The notes beneath the pieces are model-generated. The model ran no database searches, was not told the origin of the DNA, and saw only the letters and a list, made by a program, of their open reading frames with translations. A program made the translations under genes and the position numbers. Below are positions 15,542 through 22,812 of a DNA stretch of 22,812 nucleotides, piece after piece. Position 1 is the stretch's first letter. The number at the start of each line of letters is the position of its first letter. The stretch comes from an uncultured Lysobacter sp. (GTDB lineage Bacteria > Pseudomonadota > Gammaproteobacteria > Xanthomonadales > Xanthomonadaceae), in the NCBI GenBank assembly GCA_946480055.1, contig CAMLID010000051.1, positions 1 to 22,812 on the forward strand, read 5' to 3'.

Positions 15542-17629
15542 TCAGCGCTTGGAGGAGGCGTACTCGATCTCCACCGGGTCGGCGCATTCCTGCGTACCGT
15601 TGTTGCACAGCTTGTAGCTCATGGTGCCGGTGCCGATGATCCGGAAGGTATCGGTGGTGGCGCCGTTGTTGCGCACGGTCTTGAGGATCGCGCCGTTACG
15701 GTAGATGTCGATGTTGCGCTTGCCCTTGAGCCAGGTCAGCTCGACGCGGGTGCGGTGGTTGGTGAGCGGAGTCGCCTCGGCCTCGACCGCGCGCGGCCAG
15801 TTGGCGTCGGTGAAGCTCGGGTACAACGACACGCCGGCCGAGTTGCTGAAGCCCTTGATCGTCACGTACCAGATGCCGCCCTGCGGTGCCGGGAAGAAGC
15901 AGTTCTCGTTGTTGCCGGAACTGAACGGACGGCAGTCGTAGGAGGTGTTGGTCGGCGGGGTGCCGCGCTTGACGTAGATGTCCGCGTCGCCGGTGCCGCC
16001 GTACATGGCGAACAGCAGGTTGGACGCGCCGTTGGGCACCAGCAGTTGGTAACGGATGTTGCCGCCGGCCAGCACTTCGATGCCGGTGACGGTGACGCCG
16101 TTGGACAGCTCGATCGCCGGCGGCGGAGCCGGCGGCGGCGGCGGATCGGCCGGCAGCGGTTCGGCGCCGGAGGCCACGGCCACCGCATAGCGGGCATCGA
16201 CGATGCCGGCGCCGCAGGGCTTGTCGTAGTTGCAGCCGCCCGCGAAGCCGCCGGACGCATAGGCGGTGTTCTCGAGGATCTTCTTGATCTGCGCCGGGGT
16301 CTTCGGCGTCGCCGCCGCGGCCTGCATCAGCGCGACCACGCCGGCGACGTGCGGAGACGCCATCGAGGTGCCGGCCATCCAGGCGTAGCCGTCGCCTTCC
16401 TGGCCCTGCAGGCCCAGGTTGAGGGTCGACAGGATGTTGTCGGCCGCCGGGGTGACGCCCGAACCGCCGGGTGCGGCCACGTCGACCACGGCACCGAAGT
16501 TCGAGTAACCCGCCAGCGCGCCGGTCGGGCCGACCGCGGACACGGTGATAACGTCGTTGCAGCTCGCCGGCGAGTAGCCGGCCGCATCGGCCGAGGAGTT
16601 GCCCGCCGCGACCACGACCGTGGTGCCGCGCGCGACCGCCGCGGTGTACGCGGCCTGTTCGGCGACCGAACACGCGCCGCCGCCGCCGAGGCTGAGGTTG
16701 ATGACCTCGGCCGGGGTGGCGTTGGCCGGCACGCCGGCGACGGTGCCGCCGGAGGCCCAGGTCACCGCGTCGATGATGTCCGACTCGTAGCCGCCGCACT
16801 TGCCCAGCACGCGCACCGGCTGGACCTTGGCGCCGAAGGCGACGCCGGCCACGCCGACGTCGTTGTTGGTCGAGGCGGCGATGGTGCCGGACACATGGGT
16901 GCCGTGCCAGCTGCTGTCTTCGGGGATGCCGAAGATGTTGCACTCGCCGTCGTGCCAGTCGCCCGGATCGTTCGGGTCGGCGTCGCGGCCGTCGCCGTCG
17001 ACGCTGACGTCCGGATCGATGATGAAGTCGTAGCCGGCCACCAGGTTGCCGACCAGATCGGCGTGCGGGGTGATGCCGGTGTCGAGCACCGCGACCACCA
17101 CGCCGCTGCCCGTGCTCAGGTCCCAAGCCGGTTCGGCATTGATGCCGCCGGGGCCGTTCTTGTAATGCCACTGCTGGGCGTAGCCCGGATCGTTCGGAAC
17201 CAGCAGCTTCTGGCGCAGACGGTCGGGTTCGACCGCCAGCACGTTGGGATCCTTCATCAGCTCGATCATCAGCTCCTTGCTGGCGGCGCTGTCGAGCTTG
17301 CGGTCGGTGCGGATCAGCGCGCTGCCGGTGGCGAGCGTGCGCATCGGCGCGATGCCCAGGCCCAGCGCCTTGGACGCGCTGGCCAGCTGCGTGCCGACCT
17401 TGGTGGCGGCCAGGCTCTTGGCGTTGGCCGAACCCTTGTAAGTGATGATGAAGCGGTCGTATTGGGCCGGCTGCTCCTTAGCCGACTGCGCCGCCTGCGG
17501 GGACAAGGTCGAGACCTTGGTCTTGTTGGCCGTCGGCAACTTGCCGCCGGAATAGGCCGCCGGTGCGACCACGATCGCGGTTGCGATGGCCAGTGCGGTC
17601 CATTTCATCGAACGTACTTTGCGAGTCAT
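15542..17629 (-). CDS. Secreted subtilisin-like S8 serine protease with PPC domain and C-terminal beta module
   Basis: 695-residue exported protease. A signal peptide (about 1-27) is followed by an I9-like propeptide (about 55-137: YDRFIITYKGSANAKSL to VLAVEPD) and the S8 catalytic domain (about 150-485). The triad is Asp183 (VAVLDTGI), His242 (HGTHVSGTI) and Ser422 (GTSMASPHVAG), with oxyanion Asn344 (AAGNSS). Extra Cys pairs in the catalytic domain suggest disulfides. A Pro-rich linker (495-504) leads to a pre-peptidase C-terminal (PPC) domain (about 505-605, with GTGDADIYVKRG). A further module (about 625-690: VELTWLKGKRNIDIYRNG, then DTFRI..GTMSYKLC) is fibronectin-like. I chose the ATG at 17629 because AAGGA lies eight bases upstream. 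The ATG at 17638 sits on that Shine-Dalgarno, and the one at 17608 would shorten the signal. Such proteases are abundant in predatory Lysobacter. Confidence 0.94.
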   Translation of the reverse strand: MTRKVRSMKWTALAIATAIVVAPAAYSGGKLPTANKTKVSTLSPQAAQSAKEQPAQYDRFIITYKGSANAKSLAATKVGTQLASASKALGLGIAPMRTLATGSALIRTDRKLDSAASKELMIELMKDPNVLAVEPDRLRQKLLVPNDPGYAQQWHYKNGPGGINAEPAWDLSTGSGVVVAVLDTGITPHADLVGNLVAGYDFIIDPDVSVDGDGRDADPNDPGDWHDGECNIFGIPEDSSWHGTHVSGTIAASTNNDVGVAGVAFGAKVQPVRVLGKCGGYESDIIDAVTWASGGTVAGVPANATPAEVINLSLGGGGACSVAEQAAYTAAVARGTTVVVAAGNSSADAAGYSPASCNDVITVSAVGPTGALAGYSNFGAVVDVAAPGGSGVTPAADNILSTLNLGLQGQEGDGYAWMAGTSMASPHVAGVVALMQAAAATPKTPAQIKKILENTAYASGGFAGGCNYDKPCGAGIVDARYAVAVASGAEPLPADPPPPPAPPPAIELSNGVTVTGIEVLAGGNIRYQLLVPNGASNLLFAMYGGTGDADIYVKRGTPPTNTSYDCRPFSSGNNENCFFPAPQGGIWYVTIKGFSNSAGVSLYPSFTDANWPRAVEAEATPLTNHRTRVELTWLKGKRNIDIYRNGAILKTVRNNGATTDTFRIIGTGTMSYKLCNNGTQECADPVEIEYASSKR

Positions 17630-17661
17630 GACAAACATCCTTGATTTCGTAGCTCATGATC

Positions 17662-17725
17662 CCCGACGCATCCCCTGATAGCGTCGGGCGCTGGTCCGCG
17701 GCTATGGCATCTTTCCTCGCCGCGG
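17662..17725 (-). promoter_or_regulatory. Two adjacent hairpins in the leader of the S8 protease
   Basis: Read on the minus strand, hairpin 1 has CCGCGGC (17725-17719) and GCCGCGG (17702-17696) around a 16-base purine-rich loop. After seven bases, hairpin 2 has CCCGACGC (17688-17681) and GCGTCGGG (17669-17662) around an 11-base loop. The second ends 32 bases before the ATG. They could be a structured 5' UTR or operator-like sites. I could not match them to a known riboswitch. Confidence 0.45.
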
Positions 17726-17871
17726 GACTTCGGTGCGCGAGCTGCGCGCGGACGCCCGTCCAGGGCGGCGCGCAATCGCGGTAATGGGGTGGTGGAACGT
17801 GTGCAAAGCAGGGTCGCGCGGCACCGTCTCCGTGACTGCGACGCGCGGAAAACCTGTTGCGCGCGGCGAAT

Positions 17872-17946
17872 GCGCGTGCCGACCGGTAACGTGCAAATCG
17901 GTGACGTGCCGGCCAGCAACGCGTCGCTTGGCGACGTGCCGGTCGA
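17872..17946. repeat. Degenerate 15-bp tandem array, five units
   Basis: Five consecutive 15-base units start at 17872, 17887, 17902, 17917 and 17932: GCGCGTGCCGACCGG, TAACGTGCAAATCGG, TGACGTGCCGGCCAG, CAACGCGTCGCTTGG, CGACGTGCCGGTCGA. The shared core is approximately RACGTGCCG. The whole array is also bounded by inverted CGACCGG (17880-17886) and CCGGTCG (17939-17945). It lies about 250 bases upstream of the protease start, in non-coding DNA. Confidence 0.6.
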
Positions 17947-18434
17947 GGGAAAACGCGAGCGCGATAGTCGCGACGTCGCGGCGAGACGCGGGAAGGCTGG
18001 AGGATTCCAGTCGCATGCAGAGGGCCCCTGTAGGTGGAACCGGCACGGCCTGCCGTATTCGCGCGCACTCGTCGCGACTCAGCATCCTTGCTGTGTTCCG
18101 TCTGGCGCGACCCCCTGCGGCGCGCCAGTTGGCAAGCTAATTCAACACTGGCGACGTGCGCAAGTGGCACGCACTACGACTAAAGCAGGCATGGTCTATA
18201 CATCGATATGTAACGCGCCATGTAACGCATTGGCACCTTGAATGTGGCGTTCACGCGCAAGGCCGAATTCCCGGCGAAAACCGGCGTGTTCACAAACGCG
18301 AATAGGCATTAGGCACACTTTGTGTGCACGCGTCTGAGCATGCGTATGCGATGTCGATTGTGTGAACTGCGTCGCGCTGAGTGTCGCGGTGCGCATTGGG
18401 CAGCCGGCGCGATCGCGGTATTCGATAGCCCCGT

Positions 18435-19136
18435 TCAACCGCGCAGCAGCAACGCGATCGCAGCCAGCAGCGCGAACAGCAACAGCCACGGCCACAGGCG
18501 ACGCCAGTGCGAACGCCGATGCCGCGGTCGCGGGGGCGGATCGTCTTCGGCGCGGTAGAGCGGGGCGTCGCTGGCCGCGAACGGACTGGGGCCGGTGTCG
18601 CGGACCGGATGCAGGCCGATGGGGGCGGGTTCGACCGGTTCGTCGGCTTCGCCCCGTCCGGTCGTCGCCGGTCTTGCTATGGGCGATCCTGCTGAGGGCG
18701 CTCCCAGCCACGACGACTCGAAACCGGACCGCCCCGGTTCCTGCGGGTCCGGCCACTCGCGTTCGCGCCCCAGGTCATGACCGCCGTGCCAGCGGTCGTC
18801 CTCGCCCAGGCTGTCGACCGCCTCGGGCAGGATCGCCGCCGAGGCGCTGGCCACGACCGCGGCGGGCAGGTCCAGGATCCGGGCCAGGGCGGCGATCTCG
18901 GACTCGCCGAACACCCGCTCCAGCTGGTCAGCGGTCAACGGCCGGTTGGGGCCGGGGGCGATCCAGGACGCCGCCAGGTCCTCCAGGCCCTGGGCCCGGA
19001 ATGCCTGCACGAAGCCCGACGGGCCGCCGCGCGCGGGGTCGAAGACCCGTTCCATCCAGGCCGCCAGCAGGCGCTGGGCCTGGTCCGGGTTGAGGCCGTG
19101 ACGGCTCGCGACCTGGTCCAGCAGATGTTCGAACAT
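18435..19136 (-). CDS. YidB-domain protein with C-terminal transmembrane anchor
   Basis: 233-residue protein. Residues 1-112 match the YidB family (PF20159): helices with FVQAFRAQGLEDLAASWI (42-59), the loop GPNRPLTADQLERVFGESEI (62-81) and LPEAVDSL (103-110). YidB proteins are usually about 130-residue soluble proteins of unknown function. Here an acidic, Pro-rich, low-complexity linker (about 113-205) is added, then a basic patch PRPRHRRSHWRR. A single membrane helix follows (about 214-231, LWPWLLLFALLAAIALLL), ending just inside the C-terminus. By the positive-inside rule, the N-terminal domain should face the cytoplasm as a tail-anchored protein. The ATG gives the full domain and the Shine-Dalgarno is weak. 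It diverges from rplU. Confidence 0.85.
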   Translation of the reverse strand: MFEHLLDQVASRHGLNPDQAQRLLAAWMERVFDPARGGPSGFVQAFRAQGLEDLAASWIAPGPNRPLTADQLERVFGESEIAALARILDLPAAVVASASAAILPEAVDSLGEDDRWHGGHDLGREREWPDPQEPGRSGFESSWLGAPSAGSPIARPATTGRGEADEPVEPAPIGLHPVRDTGPSPFAASDAPLYRAEDDPPPRPRHRRSHWRRLWPWLLLFALLAAIALLLRG

Positions 19137-19257
19137 GAATCGGTCCCCCGCGCGGATAGGGCGGCCACGGGGTCCTTCGCAGCGTCCTCACTACACCATT
19201 TGACGCGTTAAGGCCGCGGCAGGCGGCCAGGGCCGGCTTCCCGGGGCTGGGGGGTGG

Positions 19258-19286
19258 TTGCTCCAACTAGCTGAAGCACCTACAAT
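19258..19286 (+). promoter_or_regulatory. Promoter of the rplU-rpmA operon
   Basis: TACAAT (19281-19286) is a five-of-six match to the -10 consensus. TTGCTC (19258-19263), 17 bases before it, is a partial -35. The transcript would start about 60 bases before the rplU ATG. Confidence 0.65.
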
Positions 19287-19351
19287 TCCGCTTCTGTCCG
19301 CCCGCTTTTGGGTGCGGCAGCGACCAAAATAACTACAGAGGAATACCGGTC

Positions 19352-19672
19352 ATGTACGCAGTACTGGTCACCGGCGGTAAGCAATACCGCGTGATGCAAG
19401 GCGAGACGCTCCGCGTCGAGCTGCTCGATGTCGAAGCCGGCAGCGAGATCAAGTTTGACACCGTCCTGATGCTGGGCGATGGCGAAGGTGTGAAACTCGG
19501 CGACGCGCTCAAGGGCGCCAGCGTCACCGCCAAGGTCGTCGGCCACGGCCGCGCCGACAAGGTGCGCATCGTCAAGTTCCGCCGTCGTAAGCACCACCGC
19601 AAGCAGATGGGCCACCGTCAGCACTACACCGAAATCGAAATCACCGGCATCGCCGGTGGTGACAACAAGTAA
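19352..19672 (+). CDS. rplU: 50S ribosomal protein L21
   Basis: 106-residue large-subunit protein that binds 23S rRNA. The family start [14 protein letters not shown] and the C-terminal rRNA-binding stretch [21 protein letters not shown], followed by TEIEITGI, are diagnostic, and the length is standard. An AGAGGAA Shine-Dalgarno (19337-19343) precedes the ATG. rpmA follows after 12 bases on the same strand, the usual L21-L27 operon, with obgE beyond a terminator. Confidence 0.98.
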   Translation: MYAVLVTGGKQYRVMQGETLRVELLDVEAGSEIKFDTVLMLGDGEGVKLGDALKGASVTAKVVGHGRADKVRIVKFRRRKHHRKQMGHRQHYTEIEITGIAGGDNK

Positions 19673-19684
19673 GGAGCAGCAGCC

Positions 19685-19939
19685 ATGGCACATAAAAAGG
19701 GCGTAGGTTCTACCCGCAACGGCCGCGACTCCAACCCGAAGTACCTGGGCGTGAAGATCTACGGCGGCCAGGCCATCGAGGCCGGCAACATCATCGTGCG
19801 CCAGCGCGGCACCCAGTTCCATCCGGGCGCCGGCGTCGGCCTCGGCCGTGACCACACCTTGTTCGCGCTGGTCGACGGCAAGGTCGAGTTCTCGGTCAAG
19901 GGCCTGAAGAAGCGCCGCACCGTCAGCGTAGTCGGCTAA
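19685..19939 (+). CDS. rpmA: 50S ribosomal protein L27
   Basis: 84-residue large-subunit protein near the peptidyl-transferase centre. It begins [24 protein letters not shown] and contains [15 protein letters not shown] and GRDHTLFAL, all diagnostic of the family. The N-terminus has the short proteobacterial form, starting directly with AHKKG without the cleaved extension of Firmicutes. A strong AAGGAG lies nine bases upstream of the ATG. It is cotranscribed with rplU, and an intrinsic terminator follows. Confidence 0.98.
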   Translation: MAHKKGVGSTRNGRDSNPKYLGVKIYGGQAIEAGNIIVRQRGTQFHPGAGVGLGRDHTLFALVDGKVEFSVKGLKKRRTVSVVG

Positions 19940-21193
<1,254 letters not shown>

Positions 21194-21437
21194 GCCGCGG
21201 GCTCGACTTTCCGATCCGATCCGATCCGGCGCGCGACGCGCGCTACGCGTTTTCGTGCGCGCCGCTACGGGCGTAGCGGGCGAGGGCGCACGACCGCGTG
21301 CGCGCGACTTCTTACTCGCTTCACCGGTGGCGCCGACGATGCGCCGCATGCTCAATCACGCACGCTACGCGGCGTCCGCCGCGATCGCCGCCGACCGCGC
21401 ATTCGCGCCCGTCGTCAGCCGCATGGGCCCGAAAAGC
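21194..21437. other. Gene-free region between obgE and rpsT
   Basis: No gene is supported. It has three tandem CCGAT units (21211-21225) just after obgE. An 18-base palindromic hairpin CCGCTACGGGCGTAGCGG (21262-21279) is extended by outer GTGCGC/GCGCAC arms. It might end obgE transcription, but no T-run follows. Confidence 0.5.
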
Positions 21438-21460
21438 AAAAACCCGGCCGAAGCCGGGTT
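21438..21460 (-). terminator. Intrinsic terminator of rpsT, probably bidirectional
   Basis: On the minus strand, AACCCGGC and GCCGGGTT (21460-21453 with 21448-21441) enclose a TTCG loop and are followed by TTT. On the plus strand the same stem is followed by TTTT, so it may also end transcripts coming from obgE. Confidence 0.88.
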
Positions 21461-21497
21461 TTCGCGGACCGTCGCGACCGTAGTCGCGAGCGCTGCA

Positions 21498-21767
21498 TCA
21501 GGCGGCGGACAGCGCCTTGATGCGAGCCGTCAGGCGGCTCTTGTGGCGCGCGGCCTTGTTCTTGTGGATCAGACCACGGGAGCTGAAGCGGTCGAGGATC
21601 GGCTGAGCGACGTCGAACGCGGACTTGGCACCGGCGGCGTCGTTCTCGCCGAGGGCCTTCAGCACCTTCTTCACGGCGGTACGCAGCATCGAACGCTGGC
21701 TGGCGTTACGGGCATTGCGGACGACCGTCTGCTTGGCGCGCTTCTTGGCGGACTTGATGTTTGCCAC
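21498..21767 (-). CDS. rpsT: 30S ribosomal protein S20
   Basis: 89-residue small-subunit protein that binds 16S rRNA. The family pattern is clear: [12 protein letters not shown] at the start, [14 protein letters not shown] in the middle and the basic end [21 protein letters not shown]. The start is GTG at 21767, which gives the canonical (V/M)[10 protein letters not shown]-terminus with AGGA eight bases upstream; the frame is open further but unlike the family. A non-ATG start is also used by E. coli rpsT (UUG), where it matters for autoregulation, so the same may hold here (inference). The gene diverges from murJ, a conserved gammaproteobacterial arrangement. Confidence 0.97.
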   Translation of the reverse strand: MANIKSAKKRAKQTVVRNARNASQRSMLRTAVKKVLKALGENDAAGAKSAFDVAQPILDRFSSRGLIHKNKAARHKSRLTARIKALSAA

Positions 21768-21847
21768 GGGTGGTTTCCTGGAAAATTTGGTTGAAAGCTG
21801 TGATGGAACTGGGTGCAAAAATGCAATTGCGGAAAATCAGACCCAAA

Positions 21848-21876
21848 AGTATGGCCGATTCAGTGACTTGCGTCAA
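21848..21876 (-). promoter_or_regulatory. Promoter of rpsT
   Basis: On the minus strand TTGACG (21876-21871, five of six) and CATACT (21853-21848, four of six) are separated by exactly 17 bases. The transcript would start about 75 bases before the GTG start, leaving a leader long enough for the autoregulation known for S20. Confidence 0.75.
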
Positions 21877-21915
21877 CTGCGCCGCCGCCCTGCCGGAAAC
21901 GCCCGGGAGCGCCCG

Positions 21916-22812
21916 ATGAGCAAGGGCGGTCTGCTGCGGTCTTCGGCCATTTTCAGCGCCATGACCCTGATCTCGCGGGTCTCCGGCCTGGTCCGCGACC
22001 AGGTCTACGCCTGGCAGTTCGGCGCCAGCCCGGCCATGGACGCATTCTTCATCGCGTTCCGCATCCCCAACTTCCTGCGCCGGCTGTCGGCAGAGGGCTC
22101 GTTCTCGATGGCCTTCGTGCCGGTCCTGGCCGAGTACAAGGAGAACCAGGACCACGCAGCGGTCAAGGACCTGGTCGACCGCGTCGCCGGTACCCTGGCG
22201 GCCGCGCTGCTGGTGCTGACCGCGGTGGTGGTGCTGGCCGCGCCCTGGGTGATGCAGCTGTTCGCGCCGGGCTTCGAGCCGGGCACCGAGCAGTACCGGC
22301 TCGCTACCCAGATGCTGCAGATCACCTTCCCCTACGCCTTGTTCATCTCGCTGGCCTCCCTGGCCGGCGGGATACTCAACAGCTACGAGCGCTTCGCGAT
22401 CCCGGCGCTGTCGCCGGTGCTGCTGAACCTGTCGATGATCGCCGCCGCCGTGTGCGCGGTGCCGCTGATGAAGCCGTTGGGGCTGAACCCGGTGCTGGCG
22501 CTGGCCTGGGGCGTGTTCGTCGCCGGCATCCTGCAGCTCGCGTTCCAGCTGCCGGCGCTGGCCAAGCTGGGCCTGCTGCCGCGCCCGCGCTGGGGTGCCG
22601 CGCATGCCGGCGTGCGCAAGATCATGCGGCTGATGGTGCCGACCCTGTTCGGCTCCTCGGTGGCGCAGCTCAACCTGCTGCTGAACACCGCGCTGGCCTC
22701 GTTCCTGATCGCCGGCAGCGTGACCTGGCTGTATCTCACCGACCGCCTGCTGGAATTCCCGCTGGGCATGTTCGGCGTCGCGATCGGCACGGTGATCCTG
22801 CCGCACCTGTCC
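21916..22812 (+). CDS. murJ: MurJ, lipid II flippase (C-terminal part outside window)
   Basis: The visible 299 residues are the N-terminal part of the roughly 500-residue, 14-helix inner-membrane flippase that moves lipid II to the periplasm for peptidoglycan synthesis. SRVSGLVRDQVYAWQFGA and MDAFFIAFRIPNFLRRLSAEG near the start (about 20-60) carry the conserved Arg and Asp residues that MurJ needs. FVPVLAEYKE and the loop DRLLEFPLGMFGVAIGTVILP are also family hallmarks. Several hydrophobic helices follow in order. GGGAG lies seven bases before the ATG. It diverges from rpsT as in other gammaproteobacteria, where ribF-ileS-lspA usually follow; those are beyond the edge. Confidence 0.96.
   Translation, partial: MSKGGLLRSSAIFSAMTLISRVSGLVRDQVYAWQFGASPAMDAFFIAFRIPNFLRRLSAEGSFSMAFVPVLAEYKENQDHAAVKDLVDRVAGTLAAALLVLTAVVVLAAPWVMQLFAPGFEPGTEQYRLATQMLQITFPYALFISLASLAGGILNSYERFAIPALSPVLLNLSMIAAAVCAVPLMKPLGLNPVLALAWGVFVAGILQLAFQLPALAKLGLLPRPRWGAAHAGVRKIMRLMVPTLFGSSVAQLNLLLNTALASFLIAGSVTWLYLTDRLLEFPLGMFGVAIGTVILPHLS

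Larger units (their letters stand above)
17630..18434. other. 805-bp gene-free region upstream of the S8 protease
   Basis: Open frames exist on both strands but none has family similarity, a plausible start or typical codon use, so I call none. Besides the leader hairpins and the 15-bp array, the right part holds a palindromic TACAT-CGAT-ATGTA (18199-18212), a direct repeat ATGTAACGC (18208-18216 and 18220-18228, 12-bp step), and GTGCG/CGCAC arms around about 18155-18172. Base composition from about 18140 to 18370 is visibly more A/T-rich than the flanks. The protease promoter is probably here but I could not fix it. Confidence 0.55.

Noticed and set aside
15755..17644. Plus-strand open frame (629 codons) antisense to the S8 protease
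   Set aside because: The minus frame encodes a complete protease with signal peptide, triad and PPC domain. The antisense product is repetitive and unlike any protein.
17980..18140. Possible c-di-GMP (GEMM) or other known riboswitch upstream of the protease
   Set aside because: I looked for the conserved GEMM core segments on both strands and did not find them. Only simple hairpins remain.
17702..18241. Several open frames upstream of the protease (both strands)
   Set aside because: None has a Shine-Dalgarno, normal codon use or a recognisable domain. The pentapeptide-like runs they show come from the 15-bp DNA array.

Overview
The window is a GC-rich, densely coded bacterial chromosome segment. 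Gene content, the rpsT/murJ and rplU-rpmA-obgE neighbourhoods, GTAG-headed REP-like inverted repeats and protein style point to Xanthomonadaceae, most likely Lysobacter or a close relative. That assignment is by recognition only; no search was run. Both edges cut genes: pstS on the left and murJ on the right. I saw no tRNA, rRNA, CRISPR array, transposase or prophage gene.

Region 1 (1-2123) is a phosphate-starvation block on the minus strand: pstS and an OprP/OprO-type porin. Each has candidate Pho boxes with an 11-bp period upstream, and an intrinsic terminator separates them. Region 2 (2124-4113) is a minus-strand operon of enoyl-CoA hydratase, a small Cys-rich unknown protein and endonuclease III (nth), joined by two 4-base GTGA stop/start overlaps. 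Region 3 (4314-6863, plus) holds a periplasmic FKBP-like protein with a degenerate catalytic domain and its own terminator. After it comes a tightly overlapped DUF1289 / NudL-type Nudix hydrolase / sulfurtransferase operon.

Region 4 (6864-11207) is the most dynamic part. It holds a GTAG-type REP pair, an ECI1-like enoyl-CoA isomerase (minus) and a divergent PCuAC copper chaperone that looks leaderless. An SDR plus exported epoxide-hydrolase-like gene pair follows, lying between two direct repeats of about 175 bp. Each repeat contains a REP pair and the 3' end of a hotdog thioesterase gene. The right copy is the real end of that gene. The left copy is a 24-codon remnant, so the pair looks like an inserted or duplicated cassette.

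Region 5 (10788-17629, minus) has the thioesterase overlapping uvrA, a REP-like repeat mosaic, a BON/OmpA-like lipoprotein, and a large exported S8 serine protease with C-terminal accessory domains. About 800 bp upstream of the protease carry no convincing gene, but contain two adjacent hairpins in its leader, a degenerate 15-bp tandem array, and a small palindrome/direct-repeat cluster.

Region 6 (18435-22812) contains a YidB-domain protein with a C-terminal membrane anchor, divergent from the ribosomal rplU-rpmA operon and obgE. These are followed by convergent rpsT (GTG start) and divergent murJ. Most of the window is housekeeping. The best leads for something new are the repeat-flanked SDR/hydrolase cassette, the structured protease leader, the degenerate FKBP and the Cys-rich protein coupled to nth.
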